Below are positions 36,331 through 43,204 of a stretch of DNA of 64,000 nt, piece after piece (the stretch's first letter is position 1; the number at the start of each line of letters is the position of its first letter). The stretch spans positions 213,501 through 277,500 of the forward strand of contig JAFMOC010000246.1 of the NCBI GenBank assembly GCA_019802505.1, in the 5' to 3' direction. A program made the translations under genes and the position numbers. Origin of the DNA: Corydoras sp. C115 (Eukaryota > Chordata > Actinopteri > Siluriformes > Callichthyidae). The notes under the pieces are model-generated. The model was not told the origin of the DNA and made no database searches. It saw only the letters and a list, made by a program, of their open reading frames with translations.

Positions 36331-36974
36331 AACTTTATAATGGTGTGTTCTTTAACCCGGACTGTTCTGACCTCATGGATGGCACGGTGGCTTAGTGGTT
36401 TAGCATGTTCTCCTCTCAGCACTAGGGATTCCCGGTTCGAATCCCCATCCGGGTGGAGTTTCCATGTTCTCCCCGTGTCCGTGTGGGTTTCCTCCGGGTT
36501 CTCCGGTTTCCTCCCACAGTCCAAAAACATGGATCGAGTCAATTGAGTTCTCCAAATTGCCCCATATAGAGTGTGTTTGAGTGAGTGAGTGTGTGTCCAG
36601 TGATAGATTGCCCCCCTGTCCTGGGTCTATCTGCCCAGCGCCCAAAACGTTCTCCCCTGGATGGGCATGGGGAACCCCCCCCCCCGCGACCCTAGTAGGG
36701 GATAAAGCAGAAGATAATGGATGGGATGTTCTGACCTCGTCCATCACATCAGTAATTAATAAAAACGTCTGCATAACGAGCCGACGTGACGTTCCGTTAA
36801 CCGCGCTCGAACACATGTCTCTAATCCTGGTTCTCCGCTCTGTCCACCAACAGGAGTAAAGGAGTGCTGTCCACGTTCTCCGGGACGGAGACCAATAAGA
36901 TCTGGCCTCGCGTTCACGCCTTCCTGACCAAGAAAGTCCCACAGGGCCGGGACAGAGGCGCGGGGACGTGTTGA
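24169..36974 (+). CDS. ak3: Adenylate kinase 3, mitochondrial GTP:AMP phosphotransferase (five coding exons)
   Basis: AK3 phosphorylates AMP with GTP (or ITP) in the mitochondrial matrix, linking TCA-cycle GTP to adenine nucleotides. Joining 24169-24316, 25656-25775, 26242-26414, 34281-34399 and 36854-36974 gives 681 nt, 226 residues plus stop; human AK3 has 227. Seen: P-loop GPPGSGKG (residues 13-20), HLSSGD of the AMP-binding region (34-39), LLDGFPRT (87-94), LID entry RWVHLPSGRVYN, GLDDVTGEP, and the C-terminal block FSGTETNKIWP. AK3 rather than AK4 is favoured by SSGD instead of SSGH, RLKAYENQTEPVLEYY, and the TKKVPQ end. All reading-frame phases agree across the joins. Introns 1-3 are GT-AG; intron 4 appears GC-AG. 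CDC37L1 lies tail to tail downstream, as in human 9p24. The last residues after VPQ come from a GC minisatellite. Confidence 0.93.
24500..25147 (-). mobile_element. Two minus-strand SINEs in AK3 intron 1
   Basis: 24500-24786 lacks part of the 3' block and the GGAGAACCCGG segment; 24799-25147 is nearly full length with small deletions. Confidence 0.88.
25226..25566 (+). mobile_element. tRNA-derived SINE in AK3 intron 1
   Basis: Full head, tail GATGATGGATGG; ends about 90 bp before exon 2. Confidence 0.9.
25656..25775 (+). CDS. ak3: AK3 coding exon 2
   Basis: The acceptor CTCCGTCCAG opens an exon that reads ELGLLMKSCIDQGQLVPDDV and then ISRLILAGLREMDHSSWLLD, the NMP-binding domain up to the FPRT motif. 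The donor is G|GTAAAC. Confidence 0.93.
25810..26020. mobile_element. Fragment of a palindromic fish MITE
   Basis: CCCACAGAGCAGGGGGTATT, GTGTCACTGCAGAACTGACC and CAACAATCCACCACCCAAAT AATACCTGTTCTGT-like words match fragments at 48430-48570, 59485-59545 and 63795-63900. In AK3 intron 2. Confidence 0.6.
26242..26414 (+). CDS. ak3: AK3 coding exon 3
   Basis: Reads FPRTVSQAESLDGGFAVDSV, then INLDVPFETIKQRLTSRWVH and LPSGRVYNTDFNPPRVP, from the AMP-site arginine into the LID domain. Acceptor TCTCGGCAG; donor CCC|GTGAGT (phase 0). The donor side falls at the same protein position as the human NPPKTV|GIDD break. Confidence 0.93.
26657..26821 (+). mobile_element. Partial SINE (3' half) in AK3 intron 3
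   Basis: From CACAGTCCAAAAACATGGAT to GAGGATAAAGCAGAAG; lacks the tRNA head and the GGATGGGCATGGGGAACC block. Confidence 0.85.
26982..27007 (+). repeat. Poly(G) run of about 25
   Basis: A single long G homopolymer followed by TGGGGGAC. Runs of this length are error-prone in sequencing. Confidence 0.9.
27497..28344 (+). mobile_element. Two plus-strand SINEs, the first scrambled
   Basis: 27497-27957 has all SINE landmarks in order but with stray insertions throughout (for example GTGTAAGTCGCCCAG for GTGTATCTGCCCAG); 27980-28344 is nearly normal with single-base gains. The pattern suggests low-quality consensus. Confidence 0.8.
30298..31503. mobile_element. Non-autonomous DNA transposon (MITE) hosting a SINE dimer
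   Basis: The left end TAGGGTGACCAGATTCC and the right-end cluster GGGACATCTGG...CACCC are inverted counterparts of AGGGTGACCAGATGTCCC-type termini found on hAT-like MITEs. The left half has GATGTGGGACA and the right half GCGGGACTGTCCC. The right terminus carries three tandem copies of GGACATCT. Two minus-strand SINEs (30454-31150) sit inside it. An empty version of the target occurs in the same array at about 29640-29660 (CGCTTTAAAGCAGGGTTC). Confidence 0.55.
30454..31150 (-). mobile_element. SINE dimer with AAATATAACTTTT linker
   Basis: Copies 30454-30796 and 30811-31150 are joined by TAAATATAACTTTTCAT, as at 21841-22546; the outer head also ends CCGTAAATATAACTT. Lies inside the MITE at 30298-31503. 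No clear TSD. Confidence 0.9.
31621..32432. other. No gene recognised
   Basis: CpG-containing stretch to about 32200, then AT-rich imperfect repeats of TACTAATAAGTAATTTA to 32400. In AK3 intron 3. Confidence 0.5.
32433..32927 (+). mobile_element. One partial and one degraded SINE
   Basis: 32433-32640 lacks the head; 32662-32927 is diverged (CCCCATATACTGTGTGTTCG, CTGCCCAGGGCCCCAAACAC). Confidence 0.75.
32979..33090 (+). repeat. 15-bp minisatellite GTTCTGTGGGAGTGG
   Basis: About seven units with TGTGTGAG/CAGTGGGAG variants. Multiple of three, so it makes a repeated peptide in every frame; no gene context. Confidence 0.9.
33300..33790 (+). repeat. (TA)n/(CA)n compound microsatellite
   Basis: Long alternating TA tracts with CA and GT blocks and CTATTAGT words on both strands; strong potential for self-pairing. 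Confidence 0.9.
34281..34399 (+). CDS. ak3: AK3 coding exon 4 with a GC donor
   Basis: After the acceptor TCTGCTTCGCAG the exon reads GLDDVTGEPLHQRDDDAPET and then VTRRLKAYENQTEPVLEYY. It ends TAC AG|GCGAGT. Joining this to exon 5 as AG|G AGT restores YYRSKGVL (human YYQKKGVL). The nearby GT (CGA|GTCGTC) would put a stop codon just after the join, so a GC donor is the only good reading. Confidence 0.88.
34460..35130 (+). repeat. AK3 intron 4 minisatellite (AGTTGTGGCAACCTTTGT family)
   Basis: Imperfect tandem units of about 60-75 bp share GTAGTTGTGGCAACCTTTGT, ATTGAGGGATTATAG and GATTTGGCAACCTTTTG. About nine units are visible, and the array recurs in the duplicated copy at 35520-36140. No coding sense. 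Confidence 0.8.
35411..36432 (+). repeat. Second copy of AK3 exon 4 end plus intron 4 (probable false duplication)
   Basis: The interval repeats 34355-35410 from CAAGGCTTATGAAAA in exon 4, through the donor ACAGGCGAGT and the intron minisatellite, into the first about 50 bp of a SINE head. The copies differ almost only by small insertions and deletions (for example GAAAACC versus GAAAAAACC, GCGGCAAAACC versus GCGGCAACC), not substitutions. The exon piece is frameshifted in this copy. The pattern fits two overlapping noisy contig ends joined without collapsing, more than a biological duplication. Confidence 0.85.
36375..36726 (+). mobile_element. tRNA-derived SINE with 12-bp TSD
   Basis: TGTTCTGACCTC at 36363-36374 and 36727-36738. 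Sits about 115 bp before AK3 exon 5; its first part is also present in the duplicated copy ending at 35410. Confidence 0.92.
36854..36974 (+). CDS. ak3: AK3 coding exon 5, C-terminus and stop
   Basis: After the acceptor CCACCAACAG the exon reads SKGVLSTFSGTETNKIWPRV and then HAFLTKKVPQGRDRGAGTC before TGA. The block up to VPQ matches AK3; the final nine residues (GRDRGAGTC) have no counterpart I recognise and run into the tandem repeat just downstream. Confidence 0.9.
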
Positions 36975-37100
36975 GGTCTGACCCCGCCGGGACCGGGACC
37001 GGGACGTCCCCCGAGAGGGCGGGGCTGTGTTGAGGTCTGACCCCGCCGGGACCGGGACCGGGACCGGGACCGGGACGTCCCCCGAGAGGGCGGGGCTGAG
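36962..37100 (+). repeat. GC-rich minisatellite at the AK3 stop codon
   Basis: Unit TGTTGAGGTCTGACCCCGCC + GGGACCGGGACCGGGACGTC + CCCCGAGAGGGCGGGGC, about 60-70 bp, two copies; the inner GGGACC is repeated 2 and 4 times. The stop TGA is part of the unit. Confidence 0.88.
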
Positions 37101-37189
37101 ACTGAACCGCCATTTCAGATGATCGACTCTGATCCTGCGGTGCATTACTCAACCTGTCCACCGCAACACAACCCATGTCTTAACAGGAA

Positions 37190-37212
37190 GCTGAAGGGTG
37201 TCTTAACTACTG

Positions 37213-37259
<47 letters not shown>

Positions 37260-37510
37260 TCCAGGTCACGCCGTAACACCAAAAAGGCCTTCCCCAAACT
37301 GTTTCCACAAGGGCACAGTGATGAACCCGTCTCAACAGGACGGAATGCGACACCACAATCTAGTGATCGGAGTCCCAATTCATTTGTCTTAATAGGAAGC
37401 TGAAGGGTGTCTCTTAACTACTGACCTCACACACACACACATACACACACACACTCCAGGTCAATTCATTTGTCTTAATAGGAAGCTGAAGGGTGTCTCT
37501 TAACTACTGA

Positions 37511-37556
<46 letters not shown>

Positions 37557-37609
37557 CAGGTCAATTCATTTGTCTTAATAGGAAGCTGAAGGGTGTCTCT
37601 TAACTACTG

Positions 37610-37652
<43 letters not shown>

Positions 37653-37900
37653 CAGGTCAATTCATTTGTCTTAATAGGAAGCTGAAGGGTGTCTCTTAAC
37701 TACTGACTTCACACACACACACACACACACTCACACACACACACACACACACACACACTCCAGGTCACGCCGTAACACCAAAAAGGCCTTCCCCAAACTG
37801 TTTCCACAGGGGTACAGTGACGACCCCGTCTCAACAGGACGGAATGTGACACCACAATCTAGTGATCGGAGTCCCAATTCGTCTTAATAGGACCTCACAG

Positions 37901-37935
<35 letters not shown>

Positions 37936-38104
37936 CAGGTCACGGTCACGCCGTAACACCAAAAAAGGCCTTCCCCAAACTGTTTCCACAGGGGTACAGT
38001 GACGACCCCGTCTCAACAGGACGGAATGCGACACCGAAATCTAGTGATCGGCGTCCCAATTCATTTGTCTTAATAGGAAGCTGAAGGGTGTCTTAACTAC
38101 TGAC

Positions 38105-38167
<63 letters not shown>

Positions 38168-38325
38168 CAGGTCATGCCGTAACACCAAAAAGGCCTTCCC
38201 CAAACTGTTTCCACAAGGGTACAGTGATGAACCCGTCTCAACAGGACGGAATGTGACACCGAAATCTAGTGATCGGCGTCCCAATTCGTCTTAATAGGAA
38301 GCTGAAGGATGTCTCTTAACTACTG

Positions 38326-38387
<62 letters not shown>

Positions 38388-38442
38388 CCAGGTCAATTAA
38401 TTTGTCTTAATAGGAAGCTGAAGGGTGTCTCTTAACTACTGA

Positions 38443-38486
<44 letters not shown>

Positions 38487-38984
38487 CAGGTCACGCCGTA
38501 ACACCAAAAAGGCCTTCCCCAAACTGTTTCCACAAGGGTACAGTGACGACCCCGTCTCAACAGGACGGAATGCGACACCACAATCTAGTGATCGGAGTCC
38601 CAATTCGTCTTAATAGGACCTCACAGAACACACAAACACACACACTCCAGGTCACGGTCACGCCGTAACACCAAAAAGGCCTTCCCCAAACTGTTTCCAC
38701 AAGGGCACAGTGATGAACCCGTCTCAACAGGACGGAATGCGACACCACAATCTAGTGATCGGAGTCCCAATTCGTCTTAATAGGACCTCACAGAACACAC
38801 AAACACACACACTCCAGGTCACGGTCACGCCGTAACACCAAAAAGGCCTTCCCCAAACTGTTTCCACAAGGGTACAGTGACGACCCCGTCTCAACAGGAC
38901 GGAATGTGACACCACAATCTAGTGATCGGAGTCCCAATTCATTTGTCTTAATAGGAAGCTGAAGGGTGTCTCTTAACTACTGAC

Positions 38985-39050
<66 letters not shown>

Positions 39051-39195
39051 CACTCCAGGTCACGGTCACGCCATAACACCAAAAAGGCCTTCCCCAAACT
39101 GTTTCCACAAGGCGACAGTGACGACCCCGTCTCAACAGGACGGAATGCAACACCGCACTCTAGTGATCGGAGTCCCAATTCATTTGTCCATGAAC
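37190..39195 (+). repeat. CA-rich satellite array downstream of AK3
   Basis: About ten units. Long unit: GGAAGCTGAAGGGTGTCTCT, TAACTACTGACCTC, (AC)n, TCCAGGTCACGCCGTAACAC, AAAAAGGCCTTCCCCAAACT, GTTTCCACAAGGG, GACCCCGTCTCAACAGGACG, CTAGTGATCGGAGTCCCAAT, TTGTCTTAATA. Short units lack the middle. The AGGCCTTCCCCAAACTGTTTCCACAA and GTCTTAATAGGAAGCTGAAGG words (each seen in parts) resemble ends of fish Tc1-like elements, from memory. Confidence 0.9.
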
Positions 39196-39707
39196 ACAAT
39201 CTCCACACGAACGACCACGCCTTCATCAGAACACGCCGACGCTTCGTCCTCACCTCGCCGTCCGTGAGCTCGGTCCTCCACCCGTCCGTCATCGGACGTT
39301 CTAAAGGAGGTTCTAAAGAGAACCTGTCCTGTCCGTCGATGATGTCATAGTTAATTGCAGCCTAACAGTTTGGGCCGCCGAAAGCTCGGCGTTTTGATTA
39401 AACTGAGATCAAATAATTAACGTTCCCATTAACTAATCAATTGATTGATTAATTAATTCCGCTCCTCGTTAATTGGACCTCGCAGACTTTAAATCAGCTG
39501 AGTGATTTGTTTTCGTGTCAGTGCACTGTGTTTGTAAATGATTAGTAATTAATTACTGTTCATTAATTCCAGAATAAATTTTAAATAGCCTTTTGATCAG
39601 AGGTCACGTCGTTATTAAATAATTAAATACACCTCCACCTGTCTACCCCCCCCTTTAGCTCCACCCCCCATATACATCAACTTTGTAGTTCTACTTACTT
39701 TGAGGGG
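39196..39707. other. No gene recognised
   Basis: AT-rich after 39350; no splice-flanked frame. Confidence 0.5.
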
Positions 39708-39855
39708 TATACAGGACAGAGCGCCGATCTATCACTGGGCACAACCTATGGGCACTAACTATGTAGGGGCAATTTACAGCAACCAATTCACCTTGAATAC
39801 ATGTTTTTTGACAATGGGAGGACAAGGGGAACATGGATTCGAACCTGGAGAGATG
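39708..39855 (-). mobile_element. Diverged SINE fragment
   Basis: CAGGACAGAGCGCCGATCTA to GGATTCGAACCTGG, heavily changed; an older subfamily with CAACCAATTCACCTTGAATA. Confidence 0.65.
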
Positions 39856-39879
39856 GACTCATTCCACGCCGTCATAGTT

Positions 39880-39989
39880 CTCAAGCTCTTTAGATGGACA
39901 GAGTGTAAGTCTGACACCCAGTGGACAAACGAGGAACAGCATTTACGGTTATTGAAAATTAAATTTTTTTAATAACATTTTCCCTGTGG
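39880..39989 (+). repeat. Flank duplicated at 43375-43464
   Basis: Both copies have GTGTAAGTCTGACACCC, GTGGACAAACGAGGAACAGC and AATAACATTTTCCC just before a plus-strand SINE. Confidence 0.85.
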
Positions 39990-40425
39990 GCAGTTTAGTA
40001 TGTTCTCCTCTCAGCGCTGGGGATTCCCGGTTCGAATCCCCATCTGGGTGGAGTTTCCATGTTCTCCCCGTGTCTGCATAGGTTTCCTCCGGGTTCTCCG
40101 GTTTCCTCCCACAGTCCAAAAACATGGATCAAGTCAATTGAATTCTCAAAATTGCCCCATGTAGTGTGTCTGTGTGTGTGTCCAGCGATGGATTGGCGTC
40201 CTGTCCCGGGTCTATCTGCCCAGCGCCTGAACCCCCCCCCCCACCCTAATAGAGGATAAAGCGGAAGATAATGAATGGATGGATGTATTCCACATGGGCT
40301 TCCTCCCACGGTCCAAAAAAACATGGATTCAAGGTAAATTAAATTCTCTACATTGCCCCATATAGTGTGTGTCTGCCCCGTGCCCGAAACGTTCTCCCCT
40401 GGATGGGCATGGGGAACCTCCCCAC
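39990..40425 (+). mobile_element. SINE lacking the A box, followed by a second partial copy
   Basis: 39990-40285 starts at TTTAGTATGTTCTCC; 40286-40425 holds only GGGCTTCCTCCCACGGTCC through GGGGAACCTCC. Confidence 0.82.
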
Positions 40426-40527
40426 CCCGAGGAACATCTTAAAGAACCTAAGGTTACAGAACATGGCACTTCACTAATTAATTACGTTTTATATTTAAAA
40501 TTATTTAATTACCTCTGATTTAATAAA

Positions 40528-40867
40528 GGCGGCACGGTGGCTTAGTGGTTTAGCATGTTCTCCTCTCAGCGCTAGGGATTCCCGGTTCGAATCCCCATCT
40601 GGGTGGAGTTTCCATGTTCTCCCCGTGTCTGTGTGGGTTTCCTCCGGGTTCTCCGGTTTCCTCCCACAGTCCAAAAACATGGATGAAGTCAATTGAGTTC
40701 TCCAAATTGCCCCATATAGAGTGTGTCTGTGTGAGTGAGTGTGTGCCCAGCGATGGATTGGCGCCCTGTCCTGGGTGTATCTGCCCAGCGCCCGAAACGT
40801 TCTCCCCTGGATGGGCATGGGGAACCCTACCGCGACCCTAATAGAGGATAAAGCGGGAGATAATGAA
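40528..40867 (+). mobile_element. tRNA-derived SINE with perfect 12-bp TSD
   Basis: TGATTTAATAAA at 40516-40527 and 40868-40879. Confidence 0.95.
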
Positions 40868-41213
40868 TGATTTAATAAACCAGGGCTTTCCCTCTGATAA
40901 TAAGAATCCTGGTTCGGATCAGAGAGCGCTGCGAGTTCCACACGCTGCGTATGCCGCGAATTTAAAACCATGCGAGAGGTTCCATTTCACACCACGGCTA
41001 TGATTAGCTCTCGCGTCTGAGAGGAGTCTGATGAAGCAGATGTCTTCAGGACATCGGAGACGCGGAGGACTTCAACGGAAGCCTGGAGCCGGGACATCCA
41101 GCCAGACACGGGGAGAGAAGAGGCCCCCGATCGGCGACGTCTGCCCCACAGGGGGGCAGAAAGCCCTGCAAATGCCCTCCGAGCCGAAAGATTCACAGCA
41201 AATGTTTATTTGC

Positions 41214-41954
41214 AAGGGTGGCACGGTGGCTTAGCATGTTCTCCTCTCAGTGTTAGGGATTCCCGGTTCGAATCCCCATCTGGGTGGAGTTCTCCATGTT
41301 CTCCCCGTGTCTGTGTGGGTTTCTTCCGGGTTCTCCGGTTTCCTCCCACAGTCCAAAAACATGGCTCAAGGTCAATTGAGTTCTCCAAATTGCCCCATAT
41401 AGAGTGTGTCTGTGTGAGTGAGTGTGTGCCCAGTGATAGATTGGCGTCCTGTCCTGGGTCTATCTGCCCAGCGCCCCAAACGTTCTCCCCTGGATGGGCA
41501 TGGGGAACCCCCCCCCCCCAGTAGAGGATAAAGCGGGAGATAATGGACGGACAATAAAAACTTTTGGTACTTAAAACGATCCTGAAATTAGAACCCAGAG
41601 GTATGTTCTAACTTGGGAGGCATGCTGGTTTGGCATGTTCTCCTCTCAGCGCTAGGGATTCCTGATTGGAATCCCCATCTGGGTGGAGTCTCCATGTTCT
41701 CCCCGTGGGTTTCCTCCGGGTTCCTCCCACAGTCCAAAAGGCTCAAGGTCAATTGAGTTCTCCAAATTGCCCCATATAGAGTGTGTCTGTGTGAGTCAGT
41801 GTGTGTACAGTGATAGATTGGCGTCCTGTCCTGGGTGTATCTGCCCAGCGCCCGAAACGTTCTCCCCTGGATGGGCATGGGGAACCCCCCCCTCCCCCCC
41901 CCCCCCCCCCCCCCCCCCGACCCTAATAGAGGATAAAGCAGAGATAATGGATGG
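41214..41954 (+). mobile_element. Composite insertion: SINE, 70-bp spacer, SINE, one TSD pair
   Basis: SINEs at 41217-41550 and 41617-41954 are separated by unique sequence (AATAAAAACTTTTGGTACTT and on). ATGTTTATTTGC lies at 41202-41213 and 41955-41966 only, so spacer and both SINEs came as a unit. Confidence 0.88.
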
Positions 41955-41966
41955 ATGTTTATTTGC

Positions 41967-42590
41967 GCGGCAGGGCGACACTCGCGAGCACAAACGCCGG
42001 GGTTCATAAACATTCGCCGCTGATTATGTAACACTGCATCCCCAAATAAATAAGCCAGGCTTTAGTCGGATTTTAAATCGGGGCTCATTTAATCCAGGCT
42101 TGACTTGATCCGGGTTCCAACCTGAGGAACGGAAGAAAACGGAGACCCCTCCACGGGTCAGCGCATCGGGGGTGTGCACACCTCAAATAAGGACGGCCCA
42201 CTCGCGACGATGACCTGGGGTGCGTTGGAATAACGGGTAGACAGGATGACCTACCGTTTCACATCCACAAGGTGGTGCAATCCGGGGGACGTTTAGAACT
42301 CCATCACCGCCCCCCTGTGGAGGTTCAGGTCAACATCCGTTTGACGGGTGGAGCTGATAAAATGGTTAACTGGTTAACCTGATTGGTTAATTGGTGGAGC
42401 GTGAAGGCGCGAGGCCCCGCCCCCTCTGCTCATTCGTATGCCTACTTAAAAAAATAAAAATTAAAAAAAATAAAAATTACGAGCAAAACACGCAGCCAAA
42501 GAGCCGAGAGCCACGCCCCGGTCACCCGGACGACCCGCTTCTATTTACATCCTCCATCGACACCGTCCGCTATAAAGTGCAGCACGCGTT
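41967..42590. other. No gene recognised
   Basis: Mixed composition, CpG-containing; no convincing exon. Confidence 0.5.
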
Positions 42591-42599
42591 GCAGCGCGA

Positions 42600-42975
42600 G
42601 AAACAAAAAAACCAAAAAAACAAAAAAAAAAAAACAAAAAAACTAAAAAAAAACAAAAACAAAAAAAAAACTAAACAACAAAAAACAAAAAAACAAAACA
42701 AAAAAAACAAAACAAAAAAAACCAAAAAAACAAAACAAAAAAAACCAAAAAAAAACAAAAAAAAAAAACAAAAAAACTAAAAAAAAACAAAAACAAAAAA
42801 AAAACTAAACAACAAAAACCAAAAAAACTAAACAAAAAAAACCTAAACAAAAAAAACAAAAAAAACAAAACAAAAAAAACAAAACAAAAAAAACTAAACA
42901 AAAAAACTAAACAAAAAAAAAACAAAAAACAAAAAAAACAAAAAAAAACTAAACAAAAAAACCCCAAAAAAAGCT
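42600..42975 (+). repeat. A-rich (CAAAAAAA)n-type low-complexity tract
   Basis: About 375 bp of A runs broken by single C or CT. Long T-strand frames (F-rich peptides) are artefacts. It lies about 115 bp beyond the CDC37L1 stop in its 3' direction. Confidence 0.93.
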
Positions 42976-43087
42976 CTGAACGCAGCCCCGCCCCCTCGCC
43001 GTGGTTCCTCCTCATGCGATTCCCGTTTAGTGTGAAAGTTCGACACGACCCAAAAGCCCCCGGGGGCAGGGGGGGCAGGGGGGGGTG

Positions 43088-43204
43088 CTAGGACGTCTCC
43101 ATCGTTCTCGACTCGTCCGCTTCGGACTCCTCCTCTTTGAGGCCGCGCCCGAGATGCGTACACAGCCCCGCCTCCAGGCAGCGCCGCACGTGATACTCCG
43201 CCAC
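43088..43204 (-). CDS. cdc37l1: CDC37L1 exon 8, C-terminus and stop
   Basis: Acceptor GAAATCTGCCAG at 43205-43206, then VAEYHVRRCLEAGLCTHLGR and an acidic tail ending MRTMETS-type residues (SRTMETS) before TAG. Matches CDC37 DAKYHMQRCIDSGLW. The 39-codon exon is phase 0. Confidence 0.85.
   Translation of the reverse strand: MAEYHVRRCLEAGLCTHLGRGLKEEESEADESRTMETS

Noticed and set aside
37190..39195. CRISPR-like array of regular repeats
   Set aside because: Units are long, contain (AC)n tracts and have repeated, not unique, spacers; the host is a vertebrate.
42570..43015. Phenylalanine-rich hydrophobic frames resembling membrane proteins
   Set aside because: They translate the (CAAAAAAA)n low-complexity tract on the opposite strand.
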